The notes: generated from the letters alone by a model not told the origin. Positions 1-8,660 are shown, counted from the first letter of the stretch. The stretch is DNA of 64,000 nucleotides from Marinilactibacillus sp036039175 (GCF_036039175.1 NZ_JAYXKP010000003.1:218082-282081); one strand, 5' to 3'. Program-made: numbers and translations.

Positions 1-628
1 CTATCCTCAAACTTGTCTTATACCTCGCATAATCCTCCCTCGTCACCTCATTATTCGGAAGATTTACAGGTGGCTGGGCAAAATCTACAGATTCATCTTC
101 ATGTATACTATCTGGAAAGGCACGATGTGTGGCGTGCATGCCATAAGATACAAAAAATGGTTGATCCTTTTGATAATTTTTTAGAAAATTAACGACTTTA
201 TCAGCGTTTTCCTGATCCCATATGACTAATTCCTTTTCAGAGTATTGTCGATGATCTGCACTCAAGTCTTGCTTATATCCTAATGTTCCAATGGCCATCT
301 CGTGATCTGTATAATAGCCAATTTCATGTTGAACACCGCATAAAGCAGTATGATAGTCATTTTTCTTCAAGATATTTGCAAGGTGCATTTCTTGTTTTAG
401 ATCAAACCCTCTTTGTGCTAATCCTAGCATCCCATTTTGATGTGGATAAACACCAGTCAGTAAACTTGCTCTACTGGGAGAACAAGTTGGAGCAACGCTA
501 AAAGCTTTTTGAAAGAGAACAGAACCTTCCGCTTCACAAAATGCTTGATAATTTGGTGTATGGACTTTGTAACCATACGGACTGATCACTCTTCCTGTAT
601 CATGTGTGTGAAGATATACTATATTCAT
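1..628 (-). CDS. Sulfatase, arylsulfatase/heparan N-sulfatase-like (3' part outside window)
   Basis: The first 209 residues are present; the gene runs off the left edge. It starts at an ATG (626-628) and opens with MNIVYLHTHDTGR, a typical sulfatase N-terminus carrying metal-binding acidic and histidine residues. The formylglycine site C-x-P-x-R is visible as CSPSR, with Cys49 as the residue a sulfatase-maturating enzyme would oxidise. It is followed by the usual LLTGVYPHQNGM segment, and further on FFVSYGMHATHRAFP gives the second substrate-side block. Known family function: hydrolysis of sulfate esters or N-sulfates, often from host glycans. No signal peptide is seen, so the enzyme is probably cytoplasmic. 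It is divergent from a GntR/UTRA regulator that likely controls it. The exact substrate cannot be told. Confidence 0.88.
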   Translation of the reverse strand, partial: MNIVYLHTHDTGRVISPYGYKVHTPNYQAFCEAEGSVLFQKAFSVAPTCSPSRASLLTGVYPHQNGMLGLAQRGFDLKQEMHLANILKKNDYHTALCGVQHEIGYYTDHEMAIGTLGYKQDLSADHRQYSEKELVIWDQENADKVVNFLKNYQKDQPFFVSYGMHATHRAFPDSIHEDESVDFAQPPVNLPNNEVTREDYARYKTSLRI

Positions 629-680
629 TCCTATCCGTACCTCATTTCTGTTGAATATAAATTATACTAGCACTAACTGT

Positions 681-706
681 AAGCGATACCAAGATAATGG
701 TCGCTT
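681..706. promoter_or_regulatory. Candidate operator between sulfatase and GntR genes
   Basis: An inverted repeat AAGCGA-N14-TCGCTT, with inner ACCA/TGGT arms offset by one base, sits in the middle of the divergent intergenic region and ends one base before the -35 box of the GntR gene. The position suits a GntR/HutC-type regulator repressing both directions. Assignment is inference. Confidence 0.45.
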
Positions 707-707
707 T

Positions 708-735
708 TTGATATAACAAATTACTTTGGTATAAT
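708..735 (+). promoter_or_regulatory. Promoter of GntR gene
   Basis: TTGATA and TATAAT are separated by 16 bases, about 56 bases before the GntR start codon. This is a good sigma-A match. A TATAAT on the opposite strand at 661-666 may serve the sulfatase. Confidence 0.6.
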
Positions 736-790
736 ACAAATTAAGAATTGGTCATACAAAATGCTGTCTTATAATTCAGGAGGAAAAATC

Positions 791-1510
791 ATGAACGAGC
801 CTTTATATAAAACTATTGCTGACGAACTAACTAAAGATATAGTTAGAGGTTATTATCAAAAAGGGACAAAAATCCCAACCGAAGCAAAACTCTGTGATCA
901 TTATCATGTCTCAAGAGTTACAATTAGACAGGCTATACAACTTTTAGTAGAACGTCAATTCGTCCGTAAAACACAAGGTAGTGGTACTGAGGTCATTTAT
1001 TTTAATAAAAACACAATCATGAATCGGTCAGCTGACGTACTATCATTTACAGATGAGATGCATCTTTTAGGACGTAAAGCTTCTTCAAAAGTTACAAAAT
1101 TCGAGTTATCTCCTGCCTCTGAACAGCTCCGTGAAGAACTCTTTTTAGAACCAGATTCAATGGTTTTTTATTATGAACGTGTATTATATGGAGATGATTT
1201 CCCTTACTGCTTCGAAAGAGGATATATGCCTTGTTCCTACTTTCCAGATTTCTCGGTTGCTCATCTAACTCAGTCAAAGATGCTTTACATTGAAGAAATA
1301 AGACACTATAAGATTAGTTACAGCCATCAAGTTGTGCATGCTATTTCTTCAAATAAGCAACTTCAAAAGGCTCTAAAGATTGAAATTGATCAACCACTGT
1401 TAGAAGTTACCCACGTTACTTATAGTGATGAAAATCTCCCTTTGGAAAAGACAATTGTTACATTTGACTCAACGACCTATCAAGCGCACTTTGTAAAAAA
1501 GAGAGTATAA
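791..1510 (+). CDS. GntR/HutC-family transcriptional regulator (UTRA domain)
   Basis: 239 residues. The N-terminal third (about residues 5-70) is a winged helix of the GntR type, ending in the typical KTQGSGTEV wing. The rest (about 85-230) fits a UTRA effector domain, which in this family binds small sugars or their phosphates. I place the start at 791 because AGGAGG lies just before it; an in-frame ATG 30 bases upstream has no ribosome binding site. The gene is divergent from a sulfatase, so it probably senses a breakdown product of a sulfated glycan and represses the sulfatase. That role is inferred from position only. Confidence 0.85.
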   Translation: MNEPLYKTIADELTKDIVRGYYQKGTKIPTEAKLCDHYHVSRVTIRQAIQLLVERQFVRKTQGSGTEVIYFNKNTIMNRSADVLSFTDEMHLLGRKASSKVTKFELSPASEQLREELFLEPDSMVFYYERVLYGDDFPYCFERGYMPCSYFPDFSVAHLTQSKMLYIEEIRHYKISYSHQVVHAISSNKQLQKALKIEIDQPLLEVTHVTYSDENLPLEKTIVTFDSTTYQAHFVKKRV

Positions 1511-1536
1511 AAATAATCTACATTAGCAGATTATGC

Positions 1537-1568
1537 AAAAAAACAGTAGAAATCCTCAGATTCTACTG
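1537..1568 (-). terminator. Terminator of the 1611-2249 gene
   Basis: Stem CAGTAGAA/TTCTACTG followed on the minus strand by seven T. It lies just after the stop of the minus-strand membrane protein gene. Confidence 0.7.
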
Positions 1569-1610
1569 CCTTACAAAAGCTAGTCAATCGGTTCGACGAA
1601 CTTTTTTAAA

Positions 1611-2249
1611 TTATACTATTATTTTCGATTGAAATCGTGCCGCTCTTTTGATCATAAACAGTCCCATGCCTAGAATAACTAGTCCAATCATGTACCCAGA
1701 AATCCCGATATAAATGGACACTTGATAATTAGTATTGGTAAAAGAAACTAAGGTCAACTGAGACAAGTGGATAGAAATCAGCGAAGAAGTCATGTTAATA
1801 AACTTTAATCCCTCTGCTAATACATCCCGTTCCATTCTAGCGGTTACGATTCCAGATATAGAAATCATCAACTCAACCACAGTGAAAACCACTACTGAAA
1901 TACCCACAAATTTAGGATAAGCAATCATGTTATAATCCGGATGAAACAGCCTTATACAATAAACCATAAAAATAAAACTGATGGCAACAATAGAATAGCC
2001 AATGACCTTATAAACTTTTTCCGTATCTAAGGATTGCTGGTTTTCATCTCGGTGCGTGTTGAAGACTAAGTATTTGGTTCTGACGATCATAATATTATAA
2101 AAAGCATGAATAAAAAGAAAAATAGAAAAGCTCACAATACTGGTCAATATCTTAATAATAGCAAATACGGTATGTGTCAAAATGGAAAATTTTACCCACT
2201 TGAATGGGTTTCCTCTTTCAAGGATAAAGGTCGCACCTCTTTGAATCAT
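1611..2249 (-). CDS. Multi-pass membrane protein, unknown function
   Basis: 212 residues with about six hydrophobic segments and short charged loops. I do not recognise the family. The start chosen (ATG at 2247-2249, MIQRGATF) has GGAGGG just upstream; a 14-residue longer reading frame has no ribosome binding site and adds a charged, unlikely N-terminus. No catalytic motif stands out. It is a single-gene unit: its own terminator follows, and the next minus-strand gene lies about 140 bases upstream. It could be a small sensor or transporter-like protein, but nothing in the sequence decides this. Confidence 0.7.
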   Translation of the reverse strand: MIQRGATFILERGNPFKWVKFSILTHTVFAIIKILTSIVSFSIFLFIHAFYNIMIVRTKYLVFNTHRDENQQSLDTEKVYKVIGYSIVAISFIFMVYCIRLFHPDYNMIAYPKFVGISVVVFTVVELMISISGIVTARMERDVLAEGLKFINMTSSLISIHLSQLTLVSFTNTNYQVSIYIGISGYMIGLVILGMGLFMIKRAARFQSKIIV

Positions 2250-2389
2250 TTTATCCCTCCTGTCCAATAAATGATCACTGCGTAAAAACACCTTTTACCA
2301 GCATATCATAGATATTGGACTTGTTAGAATAAAACTTTTGATTCTTAGTAGATGTTCACCTGCAACGTCAGTAGTAGTTAAGTTGTGAA

Positions 2390-2878
2390 TCACTTCTTAA
2401 TAATCAGACACTCTGGGTTTTCAAAGCCTTGATCCCAAAGTAAAAAAGCCAAATCAGCTATGGATAATTGGTTTGCTTTAACTGTTCTTACAACAGCCTC
2501 TTCGTGATCATCTAACCAGATATCCCAGACTTCCAACTCATCATTATTCTTAAGCTGTTCCTTTAGATATCCTAATAACTGTTCCGCTCTTTTTTCAGTA
2601 TACTGCCACTGAATAGCTGTGAAGAAACGTTTGGTAGAATATTCTTTGGCATAGTGAGCATAACCCTGATCTTTATACAAAACCAGTTCGTTTGTAGATT
2701 CTTCTGTAGGATAATACAGAACAATTTTCTCGTTTCTATTGACAGCATTTCCTTTCAACAGGTTCTTGTCCACTTTTATCTTCCGCTTGATCATGTCGTT
2801 GATGGATAAATATTCTTCATAAGGATTTTTCACTTCTGGTAGCGGCTTGTCACTGGCAATGAATTGATATGAACTCAT
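2390..2878 (-). CDS. Conserved hypothetical cytoplasmic protein
   Basis: 162 residues, soluble, mildly acidic, with no signal peptide or membrane segment. It starts MSSYQFIASDKPLPEV after a clear AGGAG site. The N-terminal part contains a xIASDKPLPE motif that I associate with uncharacterised Firmicutes proteins. The C-terminal half is rich in Trp and acidic residues (around EVWDIWLDDHEEAVVR). I cannot name a domain or activity. It is transcribed alone, back to back with the esterase gene to its right. Confidence 0.65.
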   Translation of the reverse strand: MSSYQFIASDKPLPEVKNPYEEYLSINDMIKRKIKVDKNLLKGNAVNRNEKIVLYYPTEESTNELVLYKDQGYAHYAKEYSTKRFFTAIQWQYTEKRAEQLLGYLKEQLKNNDELEVWDIWLDDHEEAVVRTVKANQLSIADLAFLLWDQGFENPECLIIKK

Positions 2879-2931
2879 TTGATATCTCCTAACTGATTGA
2901 TTTTCACTACTATATTTTACTCACATATACT

Positions 2932-2960
2932 TTGCAACTGGTCATTTTATTGCATACAAT
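2932..2960 (+). promoter_or_regulatory. Promoter of esterase gene
   Basis: TTGCAA and TACAAT with a 17-base spacer. The expected transcription start near 2967 falls downstream of the longest in-frame start (TTG at 2932), which supports translation starting at 3025 instead. Confidence 0.6.
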
Positions 2961-3024
2961 AGGGGGAGCGGAAAATTTTATTGGTGGCAATGATATAGTC
3001 GTCACTGAAACATGGAGTGAGTAT

Positions 3025-4659
3025 ATGAAAACTTTTTTTAAGTCAGTCTTTATTTTGAACATTGTCTCGTTTTTACTTAGCATTTTTTACCTATTTCTTC
3101 CTATGAACCCTATTTTTTCAAATAGTTTTGGGATTATATTGATTGCGACCCTGATTAGCAATGTCATTGCTAGTACGATTGGAAGTCGTTACAAGCCTTT
3201 GGATATTGTCTACCTACTATTATCCAGTATTGGCTTGGTTGCTGTAATGCTTTTGAACACCGTTGCTTCAATCTCTCCTACTAATGAATCATCTAGAAGT
3301 TTAGTATCAATTATAATCCTTTTTCTGATGATGATTTTAGGCATGATCATCACGAGTAACCCGCAGCTGTATTCTGTTCGGCCTGTTCACAGGCCTTACT
3401 CACTGAAAAATCAATCCAAAAAGAAAATGAAGAGACTGTTTAAATGGATTCTAACAGTTTTTATTGCACTGTTTTTAATAGTCGGTACTTTTTTAGCATT
3501 CGTCATGGTAACAAACAGAGATGTAGGCTTACTACAAGTTGTCCTATCTCAGTATAGCTTGTTTTATGGCTTCATTTTCCTTAGTCTGACAGGTTTACTG
3601 ATGAAAGTTTTAAGCATCAAAATCCGTTCAATGCCAGGATTACTTTTATCTTTTTTCGGCCTATCTTTATTCTCCTTTTTCAGCTTGCCGTTGACGACGA
3701 TTCAGTCCGTATTACATGAAGCGGAAGAAAACTATTCTGAAGCCTTTGGTGAGGAATGGAAAACGATTGGTGAAGACGATTCTCTATTTATGAGTAGCCC
3801 AATTTCGATTCCTGACTACTTCTTTGGTACGCCATCGACAGAATATAATGTGTCTAAAGATGTTTTATTTTATGAAGGAACAGAAGGCGTCGACGATGGA
3901 CTAGAACTACGATTTGATGTTTACACGCCTACAACAGACCCTGCAGAACTTCCAGGAGAAGGCTCTACTTTGATACGAATCCATGGTGGTGGCTGGAACA
4001 CAGGTAGTAACGGATCCGATAACTACGCACAAGTGAATAAGTATTTCGCTGCACAGGGTTACGTCGTGTTCGATGTTCAGTATGGTTTAAATAATCAAGA
4101 ACAATTTGTCGAATTCTCCACCGTTCCAGATGAGGTTTCCGGAGACTTCTCAATTGATGATATGGTTCGTCATCTAGGTATCTTTACGACTTTTTTAGCC
4201 GATCATAACGATGAATATGGAGCGAATATCGATTCTGTATTTGTTTCAGGTGGTTCAGCTGGTGGTCATTTAGCGAATGCTGTGGCACTCGGACTATCCA
4301 GTGGTCAGTACACAGATCTGTTAGATGAGCGACTGACTGTTCATGGTATCATCCCTATCTATCCAGCAAACGGATTAGCTGGATATCAAGATATTACTGG
4401 GGAAGATGAGCTTGTCGATCCCGCCTTGCTTGTGACGGAAGATAGCCCACCTGCATTAGTTTATCAAGGCCAGCACGACACCATTGTTAACCCACGAGTA
4501 GCAGAACTCTTTGAAGCTGCTTATCTTGAAAACAATAACTCAGAAATTGCTACCATCCGAACGCCTTACGGTGAACACGCTAGTGACTTGTATTTCCCTG
4601 GCTTTTATAACCAGACCCTCATTTATTACATGGAACGGTTTATGTATCAGTATAAATAA
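3025..4659 (+). CDS. Membrane-anchored alpha/beta-hydrolase (esterase/lipase family)
   Basis: 544 residues. About the first 230 residues form several transmembrane helices. The C-terminal 280 form an alpha/beta-hydrolase of the hormone-sensitive-lipase/carboxylesterase type. The oxyanion-hole motif HGGGW begins at His320. The nucleophile elbow GGSAGG has Ser411, and Asp485 (in QGQHDT) and His518 (in YGEHASD) complete the triad. The likely substrate is an ester, possibly in the envelope, since the catalytic domain follows the last helix. The start at 3025 is chosen for its GGAGTGAG site and because the promoter overlaps the longer frame. An esterase fused to a multi-helix membrane domain is uncommon. 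A strong hairpin terminator follows. Confidence 0.85.
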   Translation: MKTFFKSVFILNIVSFLLSIFYLFLPMNPIFSNSFGIILIATLISNVIASTIGSRYKPLDIVYLLLSSIGLVAVMLLNTVASISPTNESSRSLVSIIILFLMMILGMIITSNPQLYSVRPVHRPYSLKNQSKKKMKRLFKWILTVFIALFLIVGTFLAFVMVTNRDVGLLQVVLSQYSLFYGFIFLSLTGLLMKVLSIKIRSMPGLLLSFFGLSLFSFFSLPLTTIQSVLHEAEENYSEAFGEEWKTIGEDDSLFMSSPISIPDYFFGTPSTEYNVSKDVLFYEGTEGVDDGLELRFDVYTPTTDPAELPGEGSTLIRIHGGGWNTGSNGSDNYAQVNKYFAAQGYVVFDVQYGLNNQEQFVEFSTVPDEVSGDFSIDDMVRHLGIFTTFLADHNDEYGANIDSVFVSGGSAGGHLANAVALGLSSGQYTDLLDERLTVHGIIPIYPANGLAGYQDITGEDELVDPALLVTEDSPPALVYQGQHDTIVNPRVAELFEAAYLENNNSEIATIRTPYGEHASDLYFPGFYNQTLIYYMERFMYQYK

Positions 4660-4667
4660 AACTAGAG

Positions 4668-4714
4668 AAAAAAGTGTACCTGATTGATTCAAAATCATCA
4701 GGTACACTTTTTTT
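4668..4714. terminator. Bidirectional terminator
   Basis: Long stem GTGTACCTGAT with its complement, flanked by A- and T-runs on either side. It sits between convergent genes (esterase and the first DUF5050-like gene) and can serve both. Confidence 0.85.
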
Positions 4715-4753
4715 GTAGGCTTAGTTATTTCGCTTACGATTTATATAGCTTTA

Positions 4754-6211
4754 TTAATCCAATACCCGAACTTCTCCACTTGAATAGTCATAAATTCTTG
4801 GTCTTCCTGAGGAGTCACTGGATTGAAATAGGACACCTTTTTCTGTTTTGGCAAAGTTCGTGACGTTTGTTGCGGTGAAGAGCTTTTCTTGTTCTTTTCC
4901 TTCTAGGTCAGTTAGGTAAACACCGTTTTGGGTATTGGTCAGGTCAGACTGGTAGATGGAGTAAAAGATGCCTTGGTCAGTGATGGTATAGTTTCGGACG
5001 TTCTCATAGAGAATGAGTACTGGTTCGCTTGAGCCATCTACTTTACTGCGGTAAAGTTTGCTGCCGGAATCTAGATAATAGTAATAGTCTCCCCATTCTA
5101 GCAGCTTGAAGGTATCTTCGTTTAGTAGTCGCGTTTGTTCGCTGCCATCTAAACTAAGTTCATCTGTTCTCAGCGCATGATTTTCTTCATAACTGACAAG
5201 AATTTTGTCTTCATAGACACTGAATTTGCTGACATATTCATTTAACAGTCTTTTTATCTGCCCACCGTTTAGATCCATTCTATACAAGTTACTGTTATCT
5301 TCGTAACTTGTAAAGTAGATCCAGTCATCTTTGATCTGGACTTCTGTCAGAACTTCCATATCATAAATCGTTTCCGTTTCTCCACCATTAATTGGCATCC
5401 TTTTCAATTCATCGTAGTTTGTGAAATACAAGTAATCGCCTACGACGTTCAAATTCATTCGGGTAGCGCCTTGGGAATCTAGTAAAACTTCTCTTTCTTC
5501 AAAGTTTTTGTTGGTTTTAATGATTTCATTATTTTCAATATAAAAGACGAATGCTTCGTTTTCTACTCCGAAACCGCTGCTTAAGATATTTTCAGCGGAA
5601 TTCCCTAAAAACCCTTCTTCTGGTACTTCTATCTGAACTTCTGAACTAGCAAAGGCGTTATGGTAAAAGATCTTCATCTCACGCCACATTCCTCCATCTA
5701 GTAAAATCGGCAAAGAAACCAGGAAGATCGTTAAAATGACATTTGATACTGTTATATTTTTCTTTTTTTCTTTTTTCTGGTCTCCTCGTATTTCTTGGAG
5801 AAAGACATTTAAGTACTGAATGGGTCCTTCAACAGTCACGCGGCCACTGGCATACTGCACGGTTACTTTGTCACTTAATAATAGATTGAATGGGAAATCG
5901 AAGGTGGGTCTGATGATTATACTGCTTGGCGTTCTGTCCAAAATTTCCCAGTTTTCAGCGGTTAGTAATCTTTCTACTCCGTCAAAGGTCGGTAAGGGTT
6001 CATTCAATGACCGGTGTTCATATTTCTCAATCATCCACTTGACGACACCACTCCATGCAATGAGTATAGTTAGCCAGTACAGGTTTAGTTCTACATTGAA
6101 TAACACTTGGTAGAATATATAGATAAATAGGAATCCTGGTAGAAATAGAAAAAGCGTGCCTCTTAATGCAATATCAAGCCAATTCCAGTATTTTCTTTTT
6201 GTTTTTTTCAT
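4754..6211 (-). CDS. Membrane protein with extracellular DUF5050-like repeat domain (copy 2)
   Basis: 485 residues. Two membrane helices near the N-terminus (about 13-32 and 37-55) are followed by a soluble stretch with an RPTFDFPFNLL block and a third helix (about 152-172). The remaining 310 residues have repeated units of the type YLYFTNYDELKRM and WIYFTSYEDNSNLYRMDLNGG, the signature of DUF5050/propeller-like repeats. These would lie outside the cell. It lies 34 bases downstream of a paralogue of identical length and forms an operon with it. Function is unknown; the design suggests a surface sensor or binding protein. Both copies carry a YxxxNxFA motif after the third helix. Confidence 0.75.
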   Translation of the reverse strand: MKKTKRKYWNWLDIALRGTLFLFLPGFLFIYIFYQVLFNVELNLYWLTILIAWSGVVKWMIEKYEHRSLNEPLPTFDGVERLLTAENWEILDRTPSSIIIRPTFDFPFNLLLSDKVTVQYASGRVTVEGPIQYLNVFLQEIRGDQKKEKKKNITVSNVILTIFLVSLPILLDGGMWREMKIFYHNAFASSEVQIEVPEEGFLGNSAENILSSGFGVENEAFVFYIENNEIIKTNKNFEEREVLLDSQGATRMNLNVVGDYLYFTNYDELKRMPINGGETETIYDMEVLTEVQIKDDWIYFTSYEDNSNLYRMDLNGGQIKRLLNEYVSKFSVYEDKILVSYEENHALRTDELSLDGSEQTRLLNEDTFKLLEWGDYYYYLDSGSKLYRSKVDGSSEPVLILYENVRNYTITDQGIFYSIYQSDLTNTQNGVYLTDLEGKEQEKLFTATNVTNFAKTEKGVLFQSSDSSGRPRIYDYSSGEVRVLD

Positions 6212-6245
6212 CTTTTGATACTCCTTTGACTATGTGTTCGAAAGG

Positions 6246-7703
6246 TTAAACTTCCATATCTGTGATTTTATTCGTTTCAGGATCCAACTTTTTGATTGTC
6301 GGTTCATCATTTATGTTATTAATTCGGAAGATCACTGAGTCGCCTACTTTATTCAGCCCATCGATCAAGTTAGATTTCACATTGAGTTTTTCTTCGTTTT
6401 GTCCGTCTAAGTCGATTCTATACATACCAGATTGATAGGCTCGGTCGAGTCCATAGAAAATTCCTTGTTCCGTGATGATGAAGTCTGAAATCCATAGCTC
6501 TGTAAGAACTTCTGGTTCTGTTGGTTCTGAGATTCCCCTTCTAATTAAAGCTAAATTTTCATTTGTATAATAGTAGTAACCGTCCCACTCAACTAGTCCG
6601 GATATATCGCCTTCAAATAAAACCGTTCTAGAATGATTATTCAAGTCGATTCTTTCTATCGTTTTATAAAAGTCGTACTCTTCTTCGCTATAGCTTACAA
6701 GTAGATGATTATCATACAGAGCGAACTCAGACGCATGTACATCCGAGAAACGTTCTAGGTTTTTACCATCTAGATTCATTCGGTAAATGTTTGATTCTGC
6801 ATCTTCACTGATAAAATAAATCCACTCTCCTCGAATTTGAAGATTGCGTGGATAACCGAGACCAAAAATTGTTTCTTTTTCTGTCCCATCAAACTGAATC
6901 CTTTTGATGGTTTTATCTTCTGTATAATAGAGCCAGTCTCCAGCGATATTCAAATCTCCTTTGTAATACCCTGAATCAATCTCCGTTAAAAATTCCTTGT
7001 TCTTAAAGTATTTATCTGTTCTAACGATCTGATTATCATTTTCTAAGTAAAAGATGTACGCCTCATTTTCTACACCGATACCCGAATTGATAATATTCTC
7101 TACTAGATTTCCTCGTGTACGTTCGTCGACGCCTTCGACTGGTTCGTGATTTGTTGCGAAGACATTGTGATAAAGGACTTTGCTTTCCCAAAGAATGCCT
7201 GAATCCAGAAAAAGAGGTAAAAATAAAACAAATCCTGAGGCTAAGATTTTGAACCTTGACCACTTTCTGGACCAACCTGTTTGATCGCCTTTAAAGTGTT
7301 CGCTTAAGAGGCTAATATAATGATTCGGTCCTTCGATGGTGGCTCTTCTATATGTATAATGAATCGTGATTTGATCCGGTACGACGAGACTGAACGGAAA
7401 ATCGAAGCTCGGTCTGATCAAGAGTTTATTTTGGCGTCGATCCATGAGCTCCCACTTTCCTTCTTGAATAACGTCTTCGAGTTCTCTTAGATTTTCCAGT
7501 TGTATTTCAATTTCATTTTGTTTGTATTTATCCGTCATCCAGTTTAAAAATAAGAATAGGGATGCGGCTAATTCAAAGGTAAAGATATTGAGTTCCGTTT
7601 TGAATACAAGTCCGTATAGTACATAGACCATTGCTGTTATTGGTATAAATATAAACACGATTCCTCTGATTGCGATATTCAACTCGTTTTTAAGTTTCTC
7701 CAT
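6246..7703 (-). CDS. Membrane protein with extracellular DUF5050-like repeat domain (copy 1)
   Basis: 485 residues, the upstream partner of the tandem pair. Architecture is the same as the neighbour: two N-terminal helices, the RPSFDFPFSLVVPDQ cytoplasmic block, a third helix near 155-175, then a repeat domain with units such as WLYYTEDKTIKRI and WIYFISEDAESNIYRM. The start follows AGGGGGAGAAAGT. The paralogues have diverged clearly in the repeats but keep the same length and spacing, so the duplication is old and both copies are likely selected. No enzyme motif is visible. A possible sigma-A promoter lies at 7760-7789. Confidence 0.75.
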   Translation of the reverse strand: MEKLKNELNIAIRGIVFIFIPITAMVYVLYGLVFKTELNIFTFELAASLFLFLNWMTDKYKQNEIEIQLENLRELEDVIQEGKWELMDRRQNKLLIRPSFDFPFSLVVPDQITIHYTYRRATIEGPNHYISLLSEHFKGDQTGWSRKWSRFKILASGFVLFLPLFLDSGILWESKVLYHNVFATNHEPVEGVDERTRGNLVENIINSGIGVENEAYIFYLENDNQIVRTDKYFKNKEFLTEIDSGYYKGDLNIAGDWLYYTEDKTIKRIQFDGTEKETIFGLGYPRNLQIRGEWIYFISEDAESNIYRMNLDGKNLERFSDVHASEFALYDNHLLVSYSEEEYDFYKTIERIDLNNHSRTVLFEGDISGLVEWDGYYYYTNENLALIRRGISEPTEPEVLTELWISDFIITEQGIFYGLDRAYQSGMYRIDLDGQNEEKLNVKSNLIDGLNKVGDSVIFRINNINDEPTIKKLDPETNKITDMEV

Positions 7704-7737
7704 ACTTTCTCCCCCTATAGTAAAAGCTGAAAAAAAT

Positions 7738-7824
7738 AGTACGATTTTATCTTTTCTCTATTCTATCAAAAAAGATCCTCTTTACGTAACCGCTTTTTGT
7801 TTGAAATGTGAACAGAATCGTACT
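7738..7824. promoter_or_regulatory. Split inverted repeat around promoter of the DUF5050-like operon
   Basis: AGTACGATT (7738-7746) and AATCGTACT (7816-7824) are exact inverted copies 78 bp apart. Between them is a weak promoter read on the minus strand, TTACGT-N18-TAGAAT (7760-7789). The arms thus flank the promoter, as in looping operators. This could be chance or a long hairpin. Confidence 0.3.
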
Positions 7825-7845
7825 GTATGTTTAATTTTCTAAATG

Positions 7846-7890
7846 CAAAAAACTCGAAGCATTCACGTTCGCGCTGTGAAGTCTTCGAGT
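7846..7890 (-). terminator. Terminator of small gene 7922-8122
   Basis: Stem ACTCGAAG/CTTCGAGT with an inner TTCAC/GTGAA helix, followed on the minus strand by a T-run. Confidence 0.75.
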
Positions 7891-7921
7891 TCTTTTATGG
7901 TACCTTAACTTTAAATCTATT

Positions 7922-8122
7922 CTATTTATGTTTATTGATATCTTCTTTAACTTTCAAGAAATAAATCAATGTTCCAATTGCATAACCGAGTCCGCCACCA
8001 ATGAATGTCCCCATTAACATTCGACCCAAAACAAGTCCAATGATGGTTCCGCTAATCGCGCCTACGACCGTTGCCACTAACATCACTATATTGGTATACC
8101 CATTATCTCTTGTAGGCATCAT
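7922..8122 (-). CDS. Small glycine-rich two-helix membrane protein
   Basis: 66 residues with two hydrophobic segments (about 12-33 and 37-56) full of GxxxG-type spacing (VVGAISGTIIG, TFIGGGLGYAIG), then a charged tail KVKEDINKHK. AAGGAG is well placed before the first of two adjacent ATG codons. A dedicated promoter-sized gap and terminator suggest a monocistronic gene. Glycine-zipper membrane proteins can oligomerise or form pores, or be small regulators of larger membrane proteins; the sequence does not tell which. Confidence 0.65.
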   Translation of the reverse strand: MMPTRDNGYTNIVMLVATVVGAISGTIIGLVLGRMLMGTFIGGGLGYAIGTLIYFLKVKEDINKHK

Positions 8123-8297
8123 GTTGAAGTTGCTCCTTTTCTAATTCAAATCTAAAAGCACCGTTTTGGTTATTATAACACCTTCGCATCAGATACTGGG
8201 ATCTTTATCCATTGATACCTCTTTTAGTTACATCTCTCATTATCATTTATTTTAGTGTCCTGATTTACAAAATTTCAAAATCATTAGAATGTATTGC

Positions 8298-8483
8298 AAA
8301 TTCAGTCGAAAGTAAAGACCACCATACATATTCCTCTGCAAAAGCTTATCCTAAAATACTATGTAAATAGATATACTATTTTTCAAGACATAAACAGACT
8401 GACGAGGCTTCTACCAAAATCGCGTCCTGTTTCGTAAATAGTCGCAAAAATTTCTGAGTAGTTAACTATAAATTCAGTCGAAA
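8298..8483. repeat. Short direct repeat, remnant of small-gene duplication
   Basis: The segment AAATTCAGTCGAAA occurs at 8298-8311 and again at 8470-8483. The second copy lies inside the 54-residue ORF (ALFSTEF). Around the first, the same frame reads SLLSTEF and ends at a stop (8275-8277) but has no start codon, so it looks like a decayed partial duplicate. Confidence 0.4.
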
Positions 8484-8547
8484 ATAGGGCACCTACCGCA
8501 GCCATCAAAAGTCGTTTGGGGTTCATTTTTATTCCAAATAATGTCAC
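8383..8547 (-). CDS. Small ORF, 54-residue peptide, unknown
   Basis: GTG start at 8545-8547 with AAAGGAG ten bases upstream; an in-frame ATG lies seven codons later (8524-8526). The predicted product begins MTLFGIKMNPKRLLMAAV and has a basic N-terminus, a hydrophobic stretch, and an amphipathic C-terminal half ending RSLVSLFMS. A good promoter (8632-8660) lies upstream. This resembles the layout of signalling or membrane-active peptides, but there is no double-glycine leader and I do not recognise it. It lies between a small membrane gene and a TCS-ABC module. Confidence 0.5.
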   Translation of the reverse strand: MTLFGIKMNPKRLLMAAVGALFSTEFIVNYSEIFATIYETGRDFGRSLVSLFMS

Positions 8548-8631
8548 TATTCGTACACTCCTTTTTATTACTAATCAACTTAATTGATTATCCATAATTA
8601 AATATCTTCTATTCTGTCATACTCTTATAAA

Positions 8632-8660
8632 ACTATAACATTCACCAAAACAAGCATCAA
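8632..8660 (-). promoter_or_regulatory. Promoter of the 54-residue ORF
   Basis: On the minus strand TTGATG and TATAGT are separated by 17 bases, ending about 85 bases before the GTG start. Confidence 0.5.
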
